From Orobanche coerulescens (Eukaryota > Streptophyta > Magnoliopsida > Lamiales > Orobanchaceae): DNA of 64,000 nucleotides. The stretch spans positions 115,987,501 through 116,051,500 of the forward strand of contig CM065811.1 in assembly GCA_033398695.1 (NCBI GenBank), read 5' to 3'. Shown here piece by piece: positions 11,645 through 24,339 of the stretch. The notes beneath the pieces are model-generated. The model was not told the DNA's origin and did no database searches. It saw only the letters and a program-made list of their open reading frames with translations. Within the stretch, counting starts at the first letter, position 1. Each line of letters starts with the position of its first letter. The position numbers and the translations under genes were made by a program.

Positions 11645-12789
11645 TGTTGGCCACTAAGTATACTGGATACAGTTTGGGAAATAGTTTAAACAACAAACTG
11701 TACTGATTTTAAATCTGAGTGCGTAGCGGAAGTCTTAGATACAGTAGGTCGTTCTGGATACAACAACTAAATGTATAGTGTATACTTAATTAATCACAGT
11801 AATTAAAACAATAAAAACTGAAGGTAAATAACACAGTAATTAAAGTGGTTCGAGGTAAACCCCTTTACGTCCACTGGTCCTCCACACAGGAGTAAAAAGT
11901 TTATTATAATTACTACGTACACAACTACGTAATTATAACAACACACAATCAATATATCGTTCACACAGATTGATATAAAGATCTTAGCTTCAACCGTTCA
12001 CACAGATTGGTTTTGAGCTAATGCTTTGACTTGATTCTTCACACACAGTTCTGAAGCTTCGTCTTCTTCAATGCAAATCCTTCACACACAGTTCCAGAGA
12101 AGCATAGATTACTCAGTCCACACAGGGCTGATATGGGTTTGTTCAAAGTATAGAACAGTGGGTGAACAACAACTTTGACTTTAAGAGCTCTCAGCTGATG
12201 AAGTGTTGTTCAAGATGATGAGCACTGTATATCTCTTTAGATCTTAATTGCAGTAAGCTTTGGAGATATGTTTTGCTCTGATGATAACTTTGATAGCTTA
12301 ATAATTTTGATAGCTTGGGTAACTGATCTTCAGCATCTTGATGTGATATATATAGTCTCTGAAATATATATCCGTTGATATGTATCCGTTTGAGTGAGAT
12401 TCCGTTCCAACTGGATTATAACACGATTCGGATTTAGCGGGATTTGAAGATCTGTTGACTGACAGTATTTAAATACTTTATCCTTGAGTATTTAAATACT
12501 TCTTTATTCAACGGGACATGACTTCTGAAGATTCCTTCTTTGTCCTGTTGTGAGCTGTATGGACGATAACGGTATTGGAGATTCGAGACAGTTTCCATAG
12601 TTGGTCTTTATAAGACTTCTTGCTGTACTGAGACAGATTTTCGATACAGGATGATGCCTCAACACTTCGATACAGTTTCCTTTACTGTATGCGGATTGGC
12701 ATATATGTCAAAACCTCTTATCAAATACCATTCGATACAGGGATTGAATATCCCGGCTGTTTCGATACAGGGTTCTTGTTTTCCCAACA
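11645..12789 (-). repeat. 5' LTR of inner SIRE element
   Basis: TGTTGG to CCAACA, 1145 bases, pairing with 913-2054. The word GATACAG occurs six times (first at 11665; four of them clustered in 12641-12770, the U3 start in element direction). A TATA-like run is at about 12340-12356. Confidence 0.93.
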
Positions 12790-14805
12790 ACTTCTATCAG
12801 TTGGCTTCTGATCAGAGGGGGTATTGTCAGGTGTGCCCGATTTGTCATCCTACGATGGCTGATGAGAGCTGGAAGCTTGATCAGGTGCACCTTGATCATC
12901 AGCTTCATCATCTATTCTCTCATCTTCCTTCCTTTCTCCTTCTTATTCTTCTTCTTCTTCTTTTTCCACTTCTTCTTTTTCAACCCTTTCTTTCTCACAT
13001 TCTTCTTGTTGTTGTTCTATTTCTTCTGTGTTTTCTTTTTCAACTCCTTCTTGTTTTTCAACTCCTTCTTCTTTTTCAGTATCTTCTTTTTCAATTCAAC
13101 CATTCTTATTTCTCTTTCTTTTTCTCCTTCTCTCTTCTCCTCATTTTCAACTTTTCCTTTCTCTCCAAGGGTCTTTCCCGCCGATATACACTCCATAATA
13201 TAACAGACGAATTGGTCCATATAATGTTTAAAATTAGACATGAACTAGTTCTCCTGGAGGAGCAAAAGAACATCTGTCTCTCGACAAAAGAGCATGAGGA
13301 GTTGCTCAGTATCCTGGGGGTGTTCCCAGGTGCTTCTCTCAACAAACTCCTTTAGTTGAGTGAAGGTAAGTGATTTTAAATCCTTCCACTATTCATATAT
13401 AATTATAAATGAAAATTTAAGGGATTGTTGTTTTACCAGCTTTAATTGATCGGTGGTTAGGTTTAGAGGATTGTTCTCCCTGAGGTTTAGGGAGTATCCA
13501 ACTTCTGGCATCTCGATTGTCAGTTCCGCCTCTTCTTCTATGGTCATACTAGGAAGAGTCAGAAGTGGGATCAATTCGGTCATCAGCTCGGACTGATATC
13601 GCTGATCCTCAGCATGAGAAGGTGCAGGTATGGTGATGATCTTCATATGAGATGATGTTTCTTCAATAAGCTCAGGTGCAGGTGACTTAACAGTCTGCTC
13701 TTCTTCATCTGCTTCTCCTTCAGATATTGGGCCTCTCTACCTTTTAGGTGACTGATCTTGGGATGAGGTTATATGGACAACCTAATTTGTTGCAGGTAAC
13801 TTTCTTTTCAGCTTGGCCAGAGGAGTGTTGTTGGAGTCAGAGTCGTCTGCAGGTGACTTCTCTGCTGCAGGTGGCTTTTCGACTACAGATGACTTCTTCA
13901 CTGCAGATGGGGTTGAGGTTATCTCCTCTGCAGGTAACCCATGGGGTTCCTGATCTGCTACATCAGAGCAAATAACTTCGTCTGAGTCCGGAGGCGCTCT
14001 GTAGGGGGAGGGTGATCTGGGTTGTTTTCCTCTCAACCCCAATTTCTTCAAAGTTTCTTGGTCCACATGACCAAGTCTCTTGCTTCCGTGGAAAGGGTCT
14101 GCAGTTCCTTTTGCCTTTACGAGGAAATCCAAGATCCGACTGATCTGGGTTCCATAAGCTAACTTCTGCTTGAACTTCTTCTCCTCTGCAATCCAGCTTA
14201 CTTTGTTTACTTCGCGGACTAACTGCCTGTAGATGTAATCAATCCAGTTAATCCTTTGGTGCTGGATAAGAGCTCCCAGCACAACAAATTTGGCAGATGA
14301 TAGCTGGTCATAGCTGTCGGCCATGCCCATGACAATCTTGTTAGTGATGTCAAGGTCATATATGTAGTCTTTCTTGAGGTTGCCTTTTTTATCCGTGAGT
14401 TTGACTTTATTCGGCTGCTCTGGCAATTTAATCTCATACCAGGTTTTGACAGAGCTTTGTTTTAAGGCTTCGACCACAATGCTCCTGTTCTTCATTTTGA
14501 ATGCATCAGCAACGGTCTGGGAGTGATAGTGACTTCTTCTCCAAAGATCGAGCGCGTGATACCATCTTCGGTGGCTTGTGCTTCCATGAAAAAGCAAATA
14601 ACAGATTCCTTGTACAGCTGCTTCGGGTTGATATCCAGAAAGTGATAGATGCCATTCTTCTTCATCATCCGGATAATATAGCTCATTCCGTCGGTGTCCG
14701 CCAGGTTCGCCTGCAAGAATCCTTTAAAATTGACCACGATACTGAAAATGATCGTTCCTTCACCATTTTTAGGTCGACTCCTTTGAAATACTGGGTAGAG
14801 TCCAT
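12790..14805 (-). pseudogene. Outer SIRE ORF3, N-terminal and middle part, broken
   Basis: Starts at a plausible ATG (14805, MDSTQYFKG). After a frameshift near 14740 it continues as a globular domain (14737-14492, then 14597-13782) with phrases such as NFKGFLQANLADTDGM and GALIQHQRINWIDYIYRQLV. This is the counterpart of the N-terminal domain of the inner SIRE ORF3, followed by an S/P/E/K-rich tail built from repeated codons for CTGCAG-type words. A second block (13646-13389) and then a very K/E-rich coil (about 13241-13017) lead to the insertion point of the inner SIRE element. At least three frame changes are visible. The continuation is at 912-1. Confidence 0.6.
12935..13180. repeat. TTC/TTCTTT low-complexity tract
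   Basis: Plus strand almost wholly pyrimidine (CTTCTTCTT, TTTTTCAACTCC repeats). On the minus strand it encodes the lysine/glutamate-rich part of the outer ORF3, so it is coding low complexity and not a free microsatellite. Confidence 0.7.
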
Positions 14806-15357
14806 TTCTGCAAAGAAAATTGAGGTTCTGACTTAGTGCAGTGAATATTCAGGAATTTTTCTTGCTTTGGAAAATTAGGGTTCTTAAACTTGAAGATGGT
14901 AAAGTTATGTGAATGATTTCGACTGTCTTATATGGCCATTCGAAAAGACACTTTGAATTTAATAATTAAATAAGTAAGCGGCGGTCCAATTTTTGAGAAG
15001 TTTAAAATGACGGTTGAATTTGATTGGACATCGCGGTGGTGGTGTGAATGTGTGTTTGTCCACATGTAATCAATATAATATAATAATTATAAGTCAGTCT
15101 AGGAATGAGAAACTTAGCTGGTTGACCGTTTGACTTCTGATGCAGCTATAATTTCTTATCTGTTCTGATCAGCTAGCTTTCCTTCGTCTTCTGCATCAGG
15201 TGAGATATGTCGCCTGTGGTTGATATCAGCTAGATTTCTCCATCTGTCCTTCGGGTCCTCATCTGATCTGATCTGGTGAGTTCCTTGTCTGCTCTGATCA
15301 AGTATCTTTCTCGCCTCGTCTCCGCATCAAGTAGCTTTTCCTCGTATAGTCTGCGCA
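14806..15357 (-). other. Spacer between pol and ORF3 of the outer SIRE element
   Basis: No ORF. AT-rich near ORF3, then (15100-15357) a run of reiterated phrases of the type CTGATCAGCTAGCTTTCC and TCTGCATCAGGT, repeated about five times with changes. Equivalent in position to 5731-6479 of the inner element. Confidence 0.45.
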
Positions 15358-16834
15358 TCAGGTAGCTTTCTCATCTGTACTAGATTCCCAATCTAGTAGT
15401 CCAAGTTCCCTGCTTAGCTCCAGAAACCTTTCTTCTGGTAAAGGTTTTGTGAATATGTCAGTGATTTGGTATTCTGTGCCGACTCTTTCTACTCTTACTC
15501 TCTTGTTTAGCACATGGTCCCTGGTGAAATGATGTTTAACATCCACGTGCTTTGTTCTTGAGTGCAATACTGGATTGTTTGTTATTGCAATTGCACTGTT
15601 GTTGTCACACCATATTGGAACTTCATTTGCAGTGATGTTGTAGTCCCTTAGCTGTTGTCTGATCCATAGGATTTGAGCACAACAGCTACCTGCAGCTAAG
15701 TATTCTGACTTTAGTTGATATTAGGTTTGATACTTGCTTCTTACTGAACCATGATATGAGTCTGGTTCCAAGGAATTGGCACGTTCCACTGGTGCTTTTC
15801 CTGTCAATTTTGCATCCTGCAAAGTCTGCATCTGAGTATCCTTATAACTCAAAGTTATTATCCTTGGGATACCATAGTCCAACATTGATTGTAGACTTAA
15901 GGTATCTGATTATCCTCTTAGATGCTTCCTGGTGAGACTGTTTTGGCTTGGATTAAAATATTGCACATACTCCTACTGCATATGATATATCTGGTCTGCT
16001 TGCAGTGAGATAAAGAAGTGATCCAATTAGTCCTCTGTAGTGTGTTGGATCCACTGAAATGCCTCCTTCTTCTGTATCTAGGTGTAGGCTTGTGCTCATT
16101 GGAGTTCTTAGTGTTTTGGCTGACTCCATTCCAAACCTTTTGATTAGATCTCTTGTGTACTTAGCTTGATTGATGAAAATTGCATTGTCTATCTGGTTGA
16201 CTTGCAAACCAAGAAAGAAATTTAGTTTGCCCATCATACTCATCTCAAATTCTCCTTGCATGAGTTTAGAGAATTTGTCACAGTTCAGGATTGATTGAGC
16301 CAAATATGATGTCATCCACATATATTTGAAATCAATTCTGAATAGGGGCTTCTCCACATTTCCTTTGCTGAATCCATTCTTCTCCAGAAACACAGATAGT
16401 GTTTCATACCATGCTCTTGGTGCCTGCTTGAGTCTATATAGAGCCTTCAATAGCTTGTATACTTTGTCTCCTTTGACAAATCCAGAGGGTTGCTCCACAT
16501 AGACTTCCTCTTCTAGTATTCCATTAAGAAAGGCACTTTTCACATCCATCTAGTAGACTTAAAAGTCTTTGAATGCTGCATATGCAAGGAATAGTCTGAT
16601 AGCTTCAAATCTTGCAACAGGTGCATATCTTTCATCAAAATCTATTCCTTCACATTGTGCATATCCTTTTGCAACTAGTCTGGCTTTATTCCTAACAACA
16701 GCTCCATCTTCATCACATTTGTTTTTGCACACCCATTTGGTGCCTATAACTTTCTTGTGATCTGGCTGTCTGTTAGTTCCCATAGATTGTTTCTCTCCAT
16801 TTGGTTCAGCTCTTCTTGCATTGCAATTATCCAT
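15358..16834 (-). pseudogene. Outer SIRE pol: reverse transcriptase and RNase H remnants
   Basis: Segments in changing frames: 16834-16559 ([33 protein letters not shown]), 16549-15953 ([33 protein letters not shown], then KLIGS-like [14 protein letters not shown]) and 15567-15358 (SRTKHVDVKHHFTRDHV, DIFTKPLPEERF). The catalytic YVDD region is disrupted: near 16310 the frame breaks, leaving 'MWMTSYLAQS'. RNase H between 15950 and 15570 is readable only in pieces with stops. Clearly dead, closely related to the inner SIRE pol in motif order. Confidence 0.85.
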
Positions 16835-18301
16835 GAGTAGTCATCCAGGGCCTGTTCAGTTGTTTTGGGTTCCATCTGAGACATGAAACAAGAGAACATT
16901 GCCATCTCTGCAGGTTCTGTAGATTGCCCGATCTTGACTCCATCAGTTAAGTTTCCAATGATTTGTTGGATGGGATGATCTCTGAGCCATTTGGGGATAT
17001 CTTCTTCAGGGTTTGTCCCCCCTTGCAGAGTTGCTTTGATAGACTTCTTCTCTCTCTGCATCAGCTAGGTTTTGGCCTTCTTGATATGCAACTGGTCCAT
17101 CTACAGTTTTGTCGTCTGCAGATGGGGATCCTATCTGATCTGCAGATGGGTCTTCTTCAGCTGCAGTTGGAACAGGTATGGTTGGATCTGCAGTTGGGTC
17201 TTCATCAGCTGCAGTTGGATCAGCTAGGTTTTGGGATCCTATCTGATCTGCAGTTGGGTCTTCATATGAGTCCATCATTTCTGTGTCATTAATAATGACT
17301 TCTTTTAGGGTGGTGGTTTTGAGCTTATTCTCAGTTAATTCCACCTGTTTCCTGTACTCAATAATAGATTACTCAAACACAACATGGGGTGTTTCTTCCA
17401 CAACTAAGGTTCTTTTGTTAAATACTCTGTATGCCTTACTTATTTGTGAGTATCCCATAAAGAGACCATCATCAGTTTTTGAATCAAAGGCATTCAGTTG
17501 GGTTTTACCATTGTTGTGAATGAAACACTTACAACCAAATATATGAAAATATGCAATAGTTGGTGTCTTCCATTCCAAACCTCATAGGGAGTTTTGCCAT
17601 ATCTCCCTACTATCATACTCCTGTTCTGAGTGTGGCATCTTTGTGTTGATGACTTGACCCCGAGAACCTCTTGGCGAGTCACACGCAATCATGGACCTGG
17701 CTGCTTCCTTCAAGGTTCTGTTCCTTCTTTCAGCAACACCATTTTGATGTGGTGTTCTAGCTGTAGAGACTTCATGCTGAATCTCATTATTATCACTGTA
17801 CTCAGTGATTGTTTTGTTGAGAAATTCTCCTCCTCTGACTTATCTGATCTTGATGATTAAGAGGGACTTCTCATTCTGAATCTTCCTCGGCAGTTCAGGT
17901 AGCTTTGTTAGTGTTTCACTCTTTTTATAGAGAAAAACAACCCATGTATATATGGAGTAGTCATGTACTACTACTAGGGCATGCTTCCTTCCACTTAATG
18001 TCATTGGCTTGATGGGGCTAAAGAGATCCATATGAAGTAGATCTAAAACTCTGGTGGTGTGAGTGGTAGGCTGAACTGGTTTGAATGTTGCTCTGGTCTG
18101 CTTTCCTTTCTGACATGCATCACAGAGAGCTTCCTTCTTGAATACTTCTTCTAGAAGTCCTCTGACCAGCTTTTGAGAGCTTATCTTGTTGATGGCTTTG
18201 AAGTTCAGGTGACATAATCTTTTGTGCCATAACCATCCATTTTCAGCAATTGTTTTAGATAGAAAACAGGTGTTTGGAGTGCTTGTATTCCAGTCTGTCA
18301 T
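16835..18301 (-). pseudogene. Outer SIRE pol: integrase and linker remnants
   Basis: 18301-17840 has the GAG-pre-integrase region (WLWHKRLCHLNFKAIN, CDACQKGKQ) and the first integrase aspartate (LHMDLFSPIKP). The rest of the core (17830-17370) is shifted, with only fragments such as VWNGRHQ and GCKCFIHNNGK. The linker (17344-17006) is a set of imperfect repeats encoding 'DPTADQIGS' and 'PTAAEEDP', caused at the DNA level by repeated CTGCAG/CAGTTGG words. Several stops. Confidence 0.8.
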
Positions 18302-18496
18302 GTAAACATCTCTTTTCCTGAATCATTGTAGCTTCACTTCTCCAGATATAATATCAATCATCATGCATTTCCAAATAGTGAAGACTACTAGGTTCTTCTC
18401 ATCACAAAATTGGCTTATGCTCAACAGATTGTATTTGATCCCTTTGACATTACGAACTTTAGATATGTTTATATTTTCTCTGTGCAGCTCCCCAAA

Positions 18497-18682
18497 TCAT
18501 TTTGTCTGACCTCTAGAGCTATCTCCAAAGGTTACATCTGGGCCTCTTTCTTTGATGTAGTTTGAAAGCACCTTCTTATTCCCTGTCATGTGCCTTGAGC
18601 ATCCAGAATCTATAAACCATTCTTCACGTCCTATTTTTGAATTTGAGGAGATGTTGTAGTAGTCCTTCCACATTTTCTGCAA
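18497..18682 (-). pseudogene. Outer SIRE pol: protease active-site segment
   Basis: 61 residues containing WFIDSGCSRHMTG, the aspartic protease active site of SIRE-type pol, followed by the GPDVTFGD stretch. The frame is lost downstream in 18302-18496. Confidence 0.8.
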
Positions 18683-19020
18683 TCAAACAAGCAGAGATTT
18701 AGGTACCCAAATCTGTGTGCGTCCTATGGGGTTAGTAGGTTTCCTGGACAATTGATTTCTCCTTGGATTATGAAAATTATGTTGATTACCCCTATAAGGT
18801 GTGTGTTGTCTAGGCCTATATCCCTGGTTAGGATTGTATGCTGGATATGCCTTATAAAATATGTGGTGTGGGCCATTTCTAAATCTTGGCTAAAACCATT
18901 TGTTAAATCTTTGGGGTCTCCACACCTGTTTATTTTGAAAACTTGGATAACCTTGAGGTTTCCATTTGCCACTCCCATTTTGAAATCTGTTTTTAGGGAG
19001 TCTTTGGTAATAGTTGGCAT
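18683..19020 (-). pseudogene. Outer SIRE gag/pol junction, basic N/Q/R-rich part
   Basis: The frame that reads toward the protease is rich in Q, N, R, P and G with several stops, as in the nucleic-acid-binding tail of SIRE gag. It continues the frame found at 27557 onward once the Gypsy element and one GGCAT copy are set aside. Other frames also stay open by chance here, so I do not call a separate gene. Confidence 0.55.
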
Positions 19021-20654
19021 TGTAACACCCCCAAGACGATCAGGGCATATTACATTTGTCGTATGCTCGCTTGTCTCCAAGACCTGTACCTGAAATACAA
19101 ATGTATTTCCCCCATTTAAGGGGTTAGCGACAAATGCTAGTGCAAGTACAATCCATTTGAACTACATTCTAATCAGATGAATATATGTGCCAAAAATCAT
19201 TTTAGAAATCATTTATATTCCGAAATATTTATGGTGCACAAGCACAAAACACATTTCTCCAACAAAACAATCCAAAGTTAACCGTTGGTACGAGACTCAC
19301 GACCACCGTACCCCGCAGAGCCCCGTCGGACAACCCTGGGTGGTCAACCACAATTCGTGATACACACACACATGGCAATACGTATCCCTAGAGGCCCCGT
19401 CGGACCGTCCCTAGGTGAACATATACATATCCATCCACAACAACCACGAATAGCCATAACTCAAATACTAGAACATGTAAACAAATGTAAAGTACTTGCC
19501 TTTGAGACATCTTTGAAGAATTTGGAATGAATAATGGCTACAAACGATCCGAATGGAAAACGACGGTTCCTAAACGAAGGATCAACATAACTCAGTCCTA
19601 ACGGACAACAATAATCCAATGGAATACACCCATAACCCCAATTACAATTCATGACAATAAATGTTCAATCGATACGGGCGAGGGTTTATGCAAAATCTCC
19701 CCGTATCAACAATTCACGGATTTAACTCGAGGAAAATGGATTGGGAATCACCCAATAACAACAATCGGTAAGGAATTTCGTAACATACATGAACAATTCG
19801 GAATTAATCAAGAAAAACCCGAAAACCCCCCAAATTTGACAAGCTAGGGTTCCTGAAGAAAATACCTCGGATTCGGACGATGGAGGATGATAACGCTGAT
19901 GATAATATGCTAACACGACTCTACGGTGATGTAATTTGAAGAAAAATCCGAGCAATACCGGTGGAAATCGCCTCTGAAATTGCACGTCGAAGAAAACGAA
20001 GAGAAGGGATGAAAACTGTTGTTTCTGAACTGCCTGTTGTTCTTAAAACAATGGGCTGTTATGGCCGTAACAAATGATACATTATGGCCGTAACAAGGCC
20101 AACATTACGGCCGCAATGAATGGGGTGTTACGTAGTAACACCTGTGAACGATCTGGCATTGTTGTACGAACCATTACGGGCGACTCGAAACCGGACACCT
20201 ATCGAACCGAAAATATAATTACGAAGTACATTCGATAACGAACCTAAGCGTTACAAGAAAACATCATTCCGACTACCCGGGAATCCGAAATACGACATCG
20301 ACTATGGAATTCCCTAAACTTATAGGAAATTACAAAAATGGCCCAAGTGCCTAAAAATCCCGATACGACATCGGATTAACAAACCGAAAGTCTCAACACG
20401 ACCAACTCAATCATACGAACTCATGCAAACCAAGAAGCAACGAAAACGAACGAGTTTTACGAGAATCGAACGCACAAACGACAAAACATGTCATAAAATG
20501 GAATCACGTAAAAACATCACCAAAACTCGTCCAAATGGAAAAACTCCAAGAATAAAGTAGATTCAAAATGTCGAATCGGTTACAAGCGAGTCGATAAAAA
20601 TAGACATTCACCAAAAATGGAAACTGTTAAGAATAGAAAGGTACGGATATTACA
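19021..20654 (-). repeat. 3' LTR of Gypsy element, with internal deletion
   Basis: Matches 25618-27551 except that the roughly 300 bases between the GGGCATATTAC phrase (ending 19054) and CGTATGCTCG (19060) are missing. A G/C-rich palindrome array around 20057-20140 is present but decayed relative to the other LTR (ATGGCCGTAAC, GGCCGCAAT). Confidence 0.92.
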
Positions 20655-20672
20655 TTCTCCCCCTCTAAAAAG
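20655..20672 (-). other. Polypurine tract of Gypsy element
   Basis: The minus strand reads TTTTTAGAGGGGGAGAA directly before the 3' LTR. Confidence 0.85.
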
Positions 20673-20689
20673 AAGTATTGTCCCGAAAC

Positions 20690-21733
20690 TTAAGAATCAA
20701 AAAGCTCGGGGTGCCTCGAACGCATATCCTCCTCTAACTCCCACGTTGCCTCTTCTACTCCGTGCCTCGACCATTGCACTTTAACCAAAGGAATGGTTTT
20801 ATGCCTTAATTGTTTGCCTCGACGCTCCAAATTTCTGACGGGCCTCTCCTCAAACGTAACATCCTTCTCGATCTCCACGTCTCCGAAATCAATAATATGG
20901 GACGGGTTCGGAACATACTTCCTCAACTGGGAGACGTGAAACACACTATGTACATGACTCAACGACGGAGGTAATGCCAAACGGTACGCTAACTCGCCAA
21001 CTCTCTCCAATATCTCGAAAGGTCCAATGTACCTCGGGCTGAGCTTCCCCTTTTTCCCAAAACGGAAAACTCCTTTCGACGGAGACACTCTCAACAAAAC
21101 ATGATCTCCCACCTCAAACTCCAAGGGTCGACGTCTAACATCTGCATAAGACTTTTGTCGACTCTGAGTTGCCAACATTCTCTTTCTAATCAACTCAACT
21201 TTCTCCCTCGTCTCTAACACAAGATCCAGCTCGGTGCCAACTAGATCGGACGGTTCATCCCAACATATCGGTGATCGGAAATGTCGGCCATAAAGTGCCT
21301 CATACGGTGCCATCTTAATCGACGCGTGCCAACTATTATTATATGTAAACTCAATCAAGGCCAGATGATCCTCCCAGTCACTACTCCAGTCTAACGCACA
21401 CGCGCGCAACATATCCTCGAACGTCTGAATGGTACGTTCGGACTGCCCGGTGGTCTGAGTATGGAAAGATGTACTCAAACGCAAACGTGTCCCCAATGCT
21501 TTATGTACCGCCTGCCAGAAATGCAATACAAACCGGCCGTCTCTGTCCGAAATAATAGTCCTCGGCGTACCATGAAACCTCACTATCTGAGCGATAAAAA
21601 CACGAGCCAATCTTTCTAGACCCCAAGTATCCTTGATGCCCAGAAAATACACCGACTTAGTCAGTCGGTCCACGATCACCCACACCATATTCATTCCGGT
21701 CTTCGTCCTCGGCAAACTCGTGACAAAGTCCAT
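20690..21733 (-). pseudogene. Gypsy integrase core and chromodomain
   Basis: 347 residues. MDFVTSLPRTKTG and VIVDRLTKSVYFL give the first integrase aspartate, TIISDRDGRF the second, and TTGQSERTIQTFEDMLR the glutamate. The C-terminal GPFEILERVGELAYRLALP module and HSVFHVSQLRKY precede a chromodomain-like end (LVKVQWSRHGVEEATWELE). The segment continues the RT frame and is cut off from it only by a stop at 21755. Chromodomain integrases guide insertion to marked chromatin. The core looks complete from the stop onward. Confidence 0.9.
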
Positions 21734-21754
21734 CGAGATATCCTCCCACTTCCA

Positions 21755-23428
21755 TTATAGGACGGGAAGTGGTTTTAACAATCCGGCTGGCCGTTGATGC
21801 TCGATTTTGACTTGTTGACAAGTCAAACACTTAGCCACAAACTGAACCACCTCATTCTTCATGTCATTCCACCAGAAATTCTTTCTCAAATCTTTATACA
21901 TTTTACTCGAGCCCGGATGGACTGAGTAAGGTGACGCGTGAGCCTCTCGCATAATACTCTGCCTCAATTCCAAGTCGTTCGGAACACAAAACCGACCTTG
22001 GAATCTTAACACACCATCCTCATGTACCACGAATCCCGGGGCTTTCCCCTTCCCTGCATTCTCTCGAAGCTGAATAAACATCGGGTCCTCTAACTGTCCC
22101 GATTTAATGTCGTCGACTAGAGACGACAAAATCTCAAGTGTACGCAACTGCCCGGAACTCTCTGGGAGTACAATCTTAATGCTCAACCTCATCAACTCTC
22201 GCTGTAGTCCCGACTGGGCCGTAAGTAATTCAAGCGCCCGAAGTGATACCGATTTCCGGCTCAAGGCATCTGCCACCACATTTGCCTTGCCCGGATGATA
22301 AAGGATCTCGAGGTCGTAATACTTAATCAGCTCTAACCATCTCCTCTGTCTCATATTTAGCTCTTTCTGCGTGAAAATGTACTTCAGGCTCTTGTGATCG
22401 GTGAAAATCTGACACGACGAGCCATACAAGTAATGACGCCAGATCTTCAATGCAAATACAACTGCGGCCAACTCAAGATCGTGGGTAGGGTAATTCAACT
22501 CATACGGTTTCAATTGATGGGAATCATAGGCAATCTCCCTCCCGTGCTGCATGAGTACATATCCGAGCCCTTGGCCCAAAGCATCACTGAAAACTGAGAA
22601 ACCCTCATTACCACTTGGTAAAGCCAAAATAGGAGCGGTCGCCAACCGCTTCTTCAACTCCTCAAAACTCTTCTGCCTCTCATCGTTCCACACAAACTTC
22701 TCTGACTTCTGCAACAATTGAGTCAGCGGTCGAGCGAGCTTAGAGAACCCCTCGACAAATCTATGATAATATCCGGCCAAACCCAGAAAACTACGGATCT
22801 CCTTCACGTTCTTGGGCGGCGCCCATTCCAACACTGCCTCTATCTTATGTGGGTCCACACGGACACCCTCGACCGAGATCACGTGACCGAGAAACATCAC
22901 CTCTCGCAACCAAAACTCACACTTTGAGAACTTCGCAAAAAGATGCTGAGTTCTCAAAATATCTAACACGATATGCAAATGACGGGCATGCTCCTCCTCG
23001 CTCCTCGAGTAAATCAGGATATCGTCGATAAAAACGACTACACACTTATCGAGGTACTCGATAAAGACTTTGTTCATAAGCTGTATGAACACGGCTGGGG
23101 CGTTGGTTAGCCCAAAAGGCATAACCACAAACTCGTAGTGACTGTACCTCGTCCGAAAGGCCGTCTTCGGAATATCGGGATCCTTCACTCGGAGCTGATA
23201 TTACACCGATCTCAAATCAATCCTCGAAAACACGGTTGCCCCTAGCAATTGGTCGAACAAATCATCAATCCTCGGGAGCGGATATTTGTTTTTTATAGTC
23301 ACTTTGTTCAACTCACGATAGTCGATACACAGACGAAGTGGCCCATCCTTCTTTTTCACAAACAGGACCGGTGTGCCCCAAGGCGAAGCGCTCGGTCGAA
23401 TATACCCCATGTCTAGCAACTCCCCCAA
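21755..23428 (-). pseudogene. Gypsy reverse transcriptase, RNase H and integrase zinc finger
   Basis: [38 protein letters not shown] (23428-23201), then after a stop near 23201 [14 protein letters not shown] and the catalytic FIDD (residues 53-56 from 23188). RNase [19 protein letters not shown] and [18 protein letters not shown], with [10 protein letters not shown]. Integrase [21 protein letters not shown] then CLTCQQVK. Stops at 23201 and 21755 break it. It sits directly between protease and integrase as in all chromoviruses. Confidence 0.9.
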
Positions 23429-24318
23429 CTATTTCTTCAACTCAAGCATCTCGGCAGGCGCCATACGATATGGCATCTTAGAAATCAGTGCTGCACCCGG
23501 CTCTAAATCGACAGTAAACTCAACTTCTCGGTCCGGTGGCAAACCCGGCAACTCGTCTGGAAAGACGTCAGGATACTCACACACTACCGGAATAGACGAG
23601 AGCTCGACTCCCCCTTCTTCCAATCTCAAAGCGTAACACCAATAACCCATGCAACCTCCCCGAAGAAGTTTCACCGCCCTCAAGGCGCTGATCAGGAATC
23701 TCTGACTACTCCGCTTACGCCCCACAAAAGAATACTCGGTACCGTCAGAGGCTAACATCGAAACGGTTCTCGTTCTATAATTTATGATCGCCCCATGATG
23801 GTCCAACCAATCCTCACCAAGAATCAAATCATCATCTCTAATATCTACCGCAATCAGATTAGAAGGCCAAACCCTCCCGCGATACTCACTCGAAAATCTC
23901 TAATCTCACGATCCCCCACGATGCTATCCCCACTAGGCAGTTTAAAAACAAATGGTTCACATGCAACTACGGAATCAGCATGCAGACAACGCACACAATC
24001 CATAGATATGAAAGAATGCGTAGCACCAGAATCGAATAATACTGAAACAGGATGGTCAAGGATGTGAACGGTACCTGTAGCCACCGTCGCGTCAGGATCT
24101 CCTGCTCGTCTCATCTCATATACTCGTGGCGGAACAGACCCCGCACTAGAAGCTCCCCCTCTCGAAGGCTGCCCACGTCCTCGACCTCTACCAAAACTCT
24201 GTTGTGGCTGAGGAACTGTCGGTGTCTGATTCACACTCGGCTCTCCCGCAGCTGGGGCTGATATCTGAGTAACTAGCGCCCGAACTACATCCGTACACAA
24301 CTTAGCACGATGTCTCAT
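23429..24318 (-). pseudogene. Gypsy protease region
   Basis: 24318-23854 includes VLFDSGATHSFIS, the aspartic protease active site, and the preceding G/R-rich stretch after gag. A frameshift near 23850 leads to 23827-23429 (MILGEDWLDHHGAIINYR, then EYPDVFPDELPGLPP), the end of protease and the RT lead-in. It ends at a TAG at 23429 where a glutamine codon would be expected from the family (inference). Confidence 0.88.
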
Positions 24319-24339
24319 CTGACTGCATGCAAGACACTA

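Larger units (their letters stand above)
913..12789 (-). mobile_element. Full-length SIRE-type Copia retrotransposon (inner SIRE)
   Basis: Both LTRs are present (913-2054 and 11645-12789), with TG/CA ends. A tRNA-iMet primer site lies inside the right LTR and a polypurine tract inside the left one, so the element reads right to left. Order: gag, protease, integrase, RT, RNase H, then ORF3. The flanks are ACTTA (908-912) and ACTTC (12790-12794), a 5-bp target duplication with one later change; the reading frame of the outer element's ORF3 resumes across it. In the first 240 bases or so the LTRs differ by about seven substitutions plus a short indel. Later parts are more alike, so insertion was fairly recent. 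Pol has one in-frame stop and one frameshift; gag and ORF3 are also broken, so this copy is not autonomous as it stands. Confidence 0.92.

Noticed and set aside
12862..13203. Phe/Leu-rich plus-strand ORF that looks like a membrane protein
   Set aside because: It is the complement of the lysine/glutamate-rich coil of the outer ORF3 (TTC-rich tract); no membrane protein family fits.
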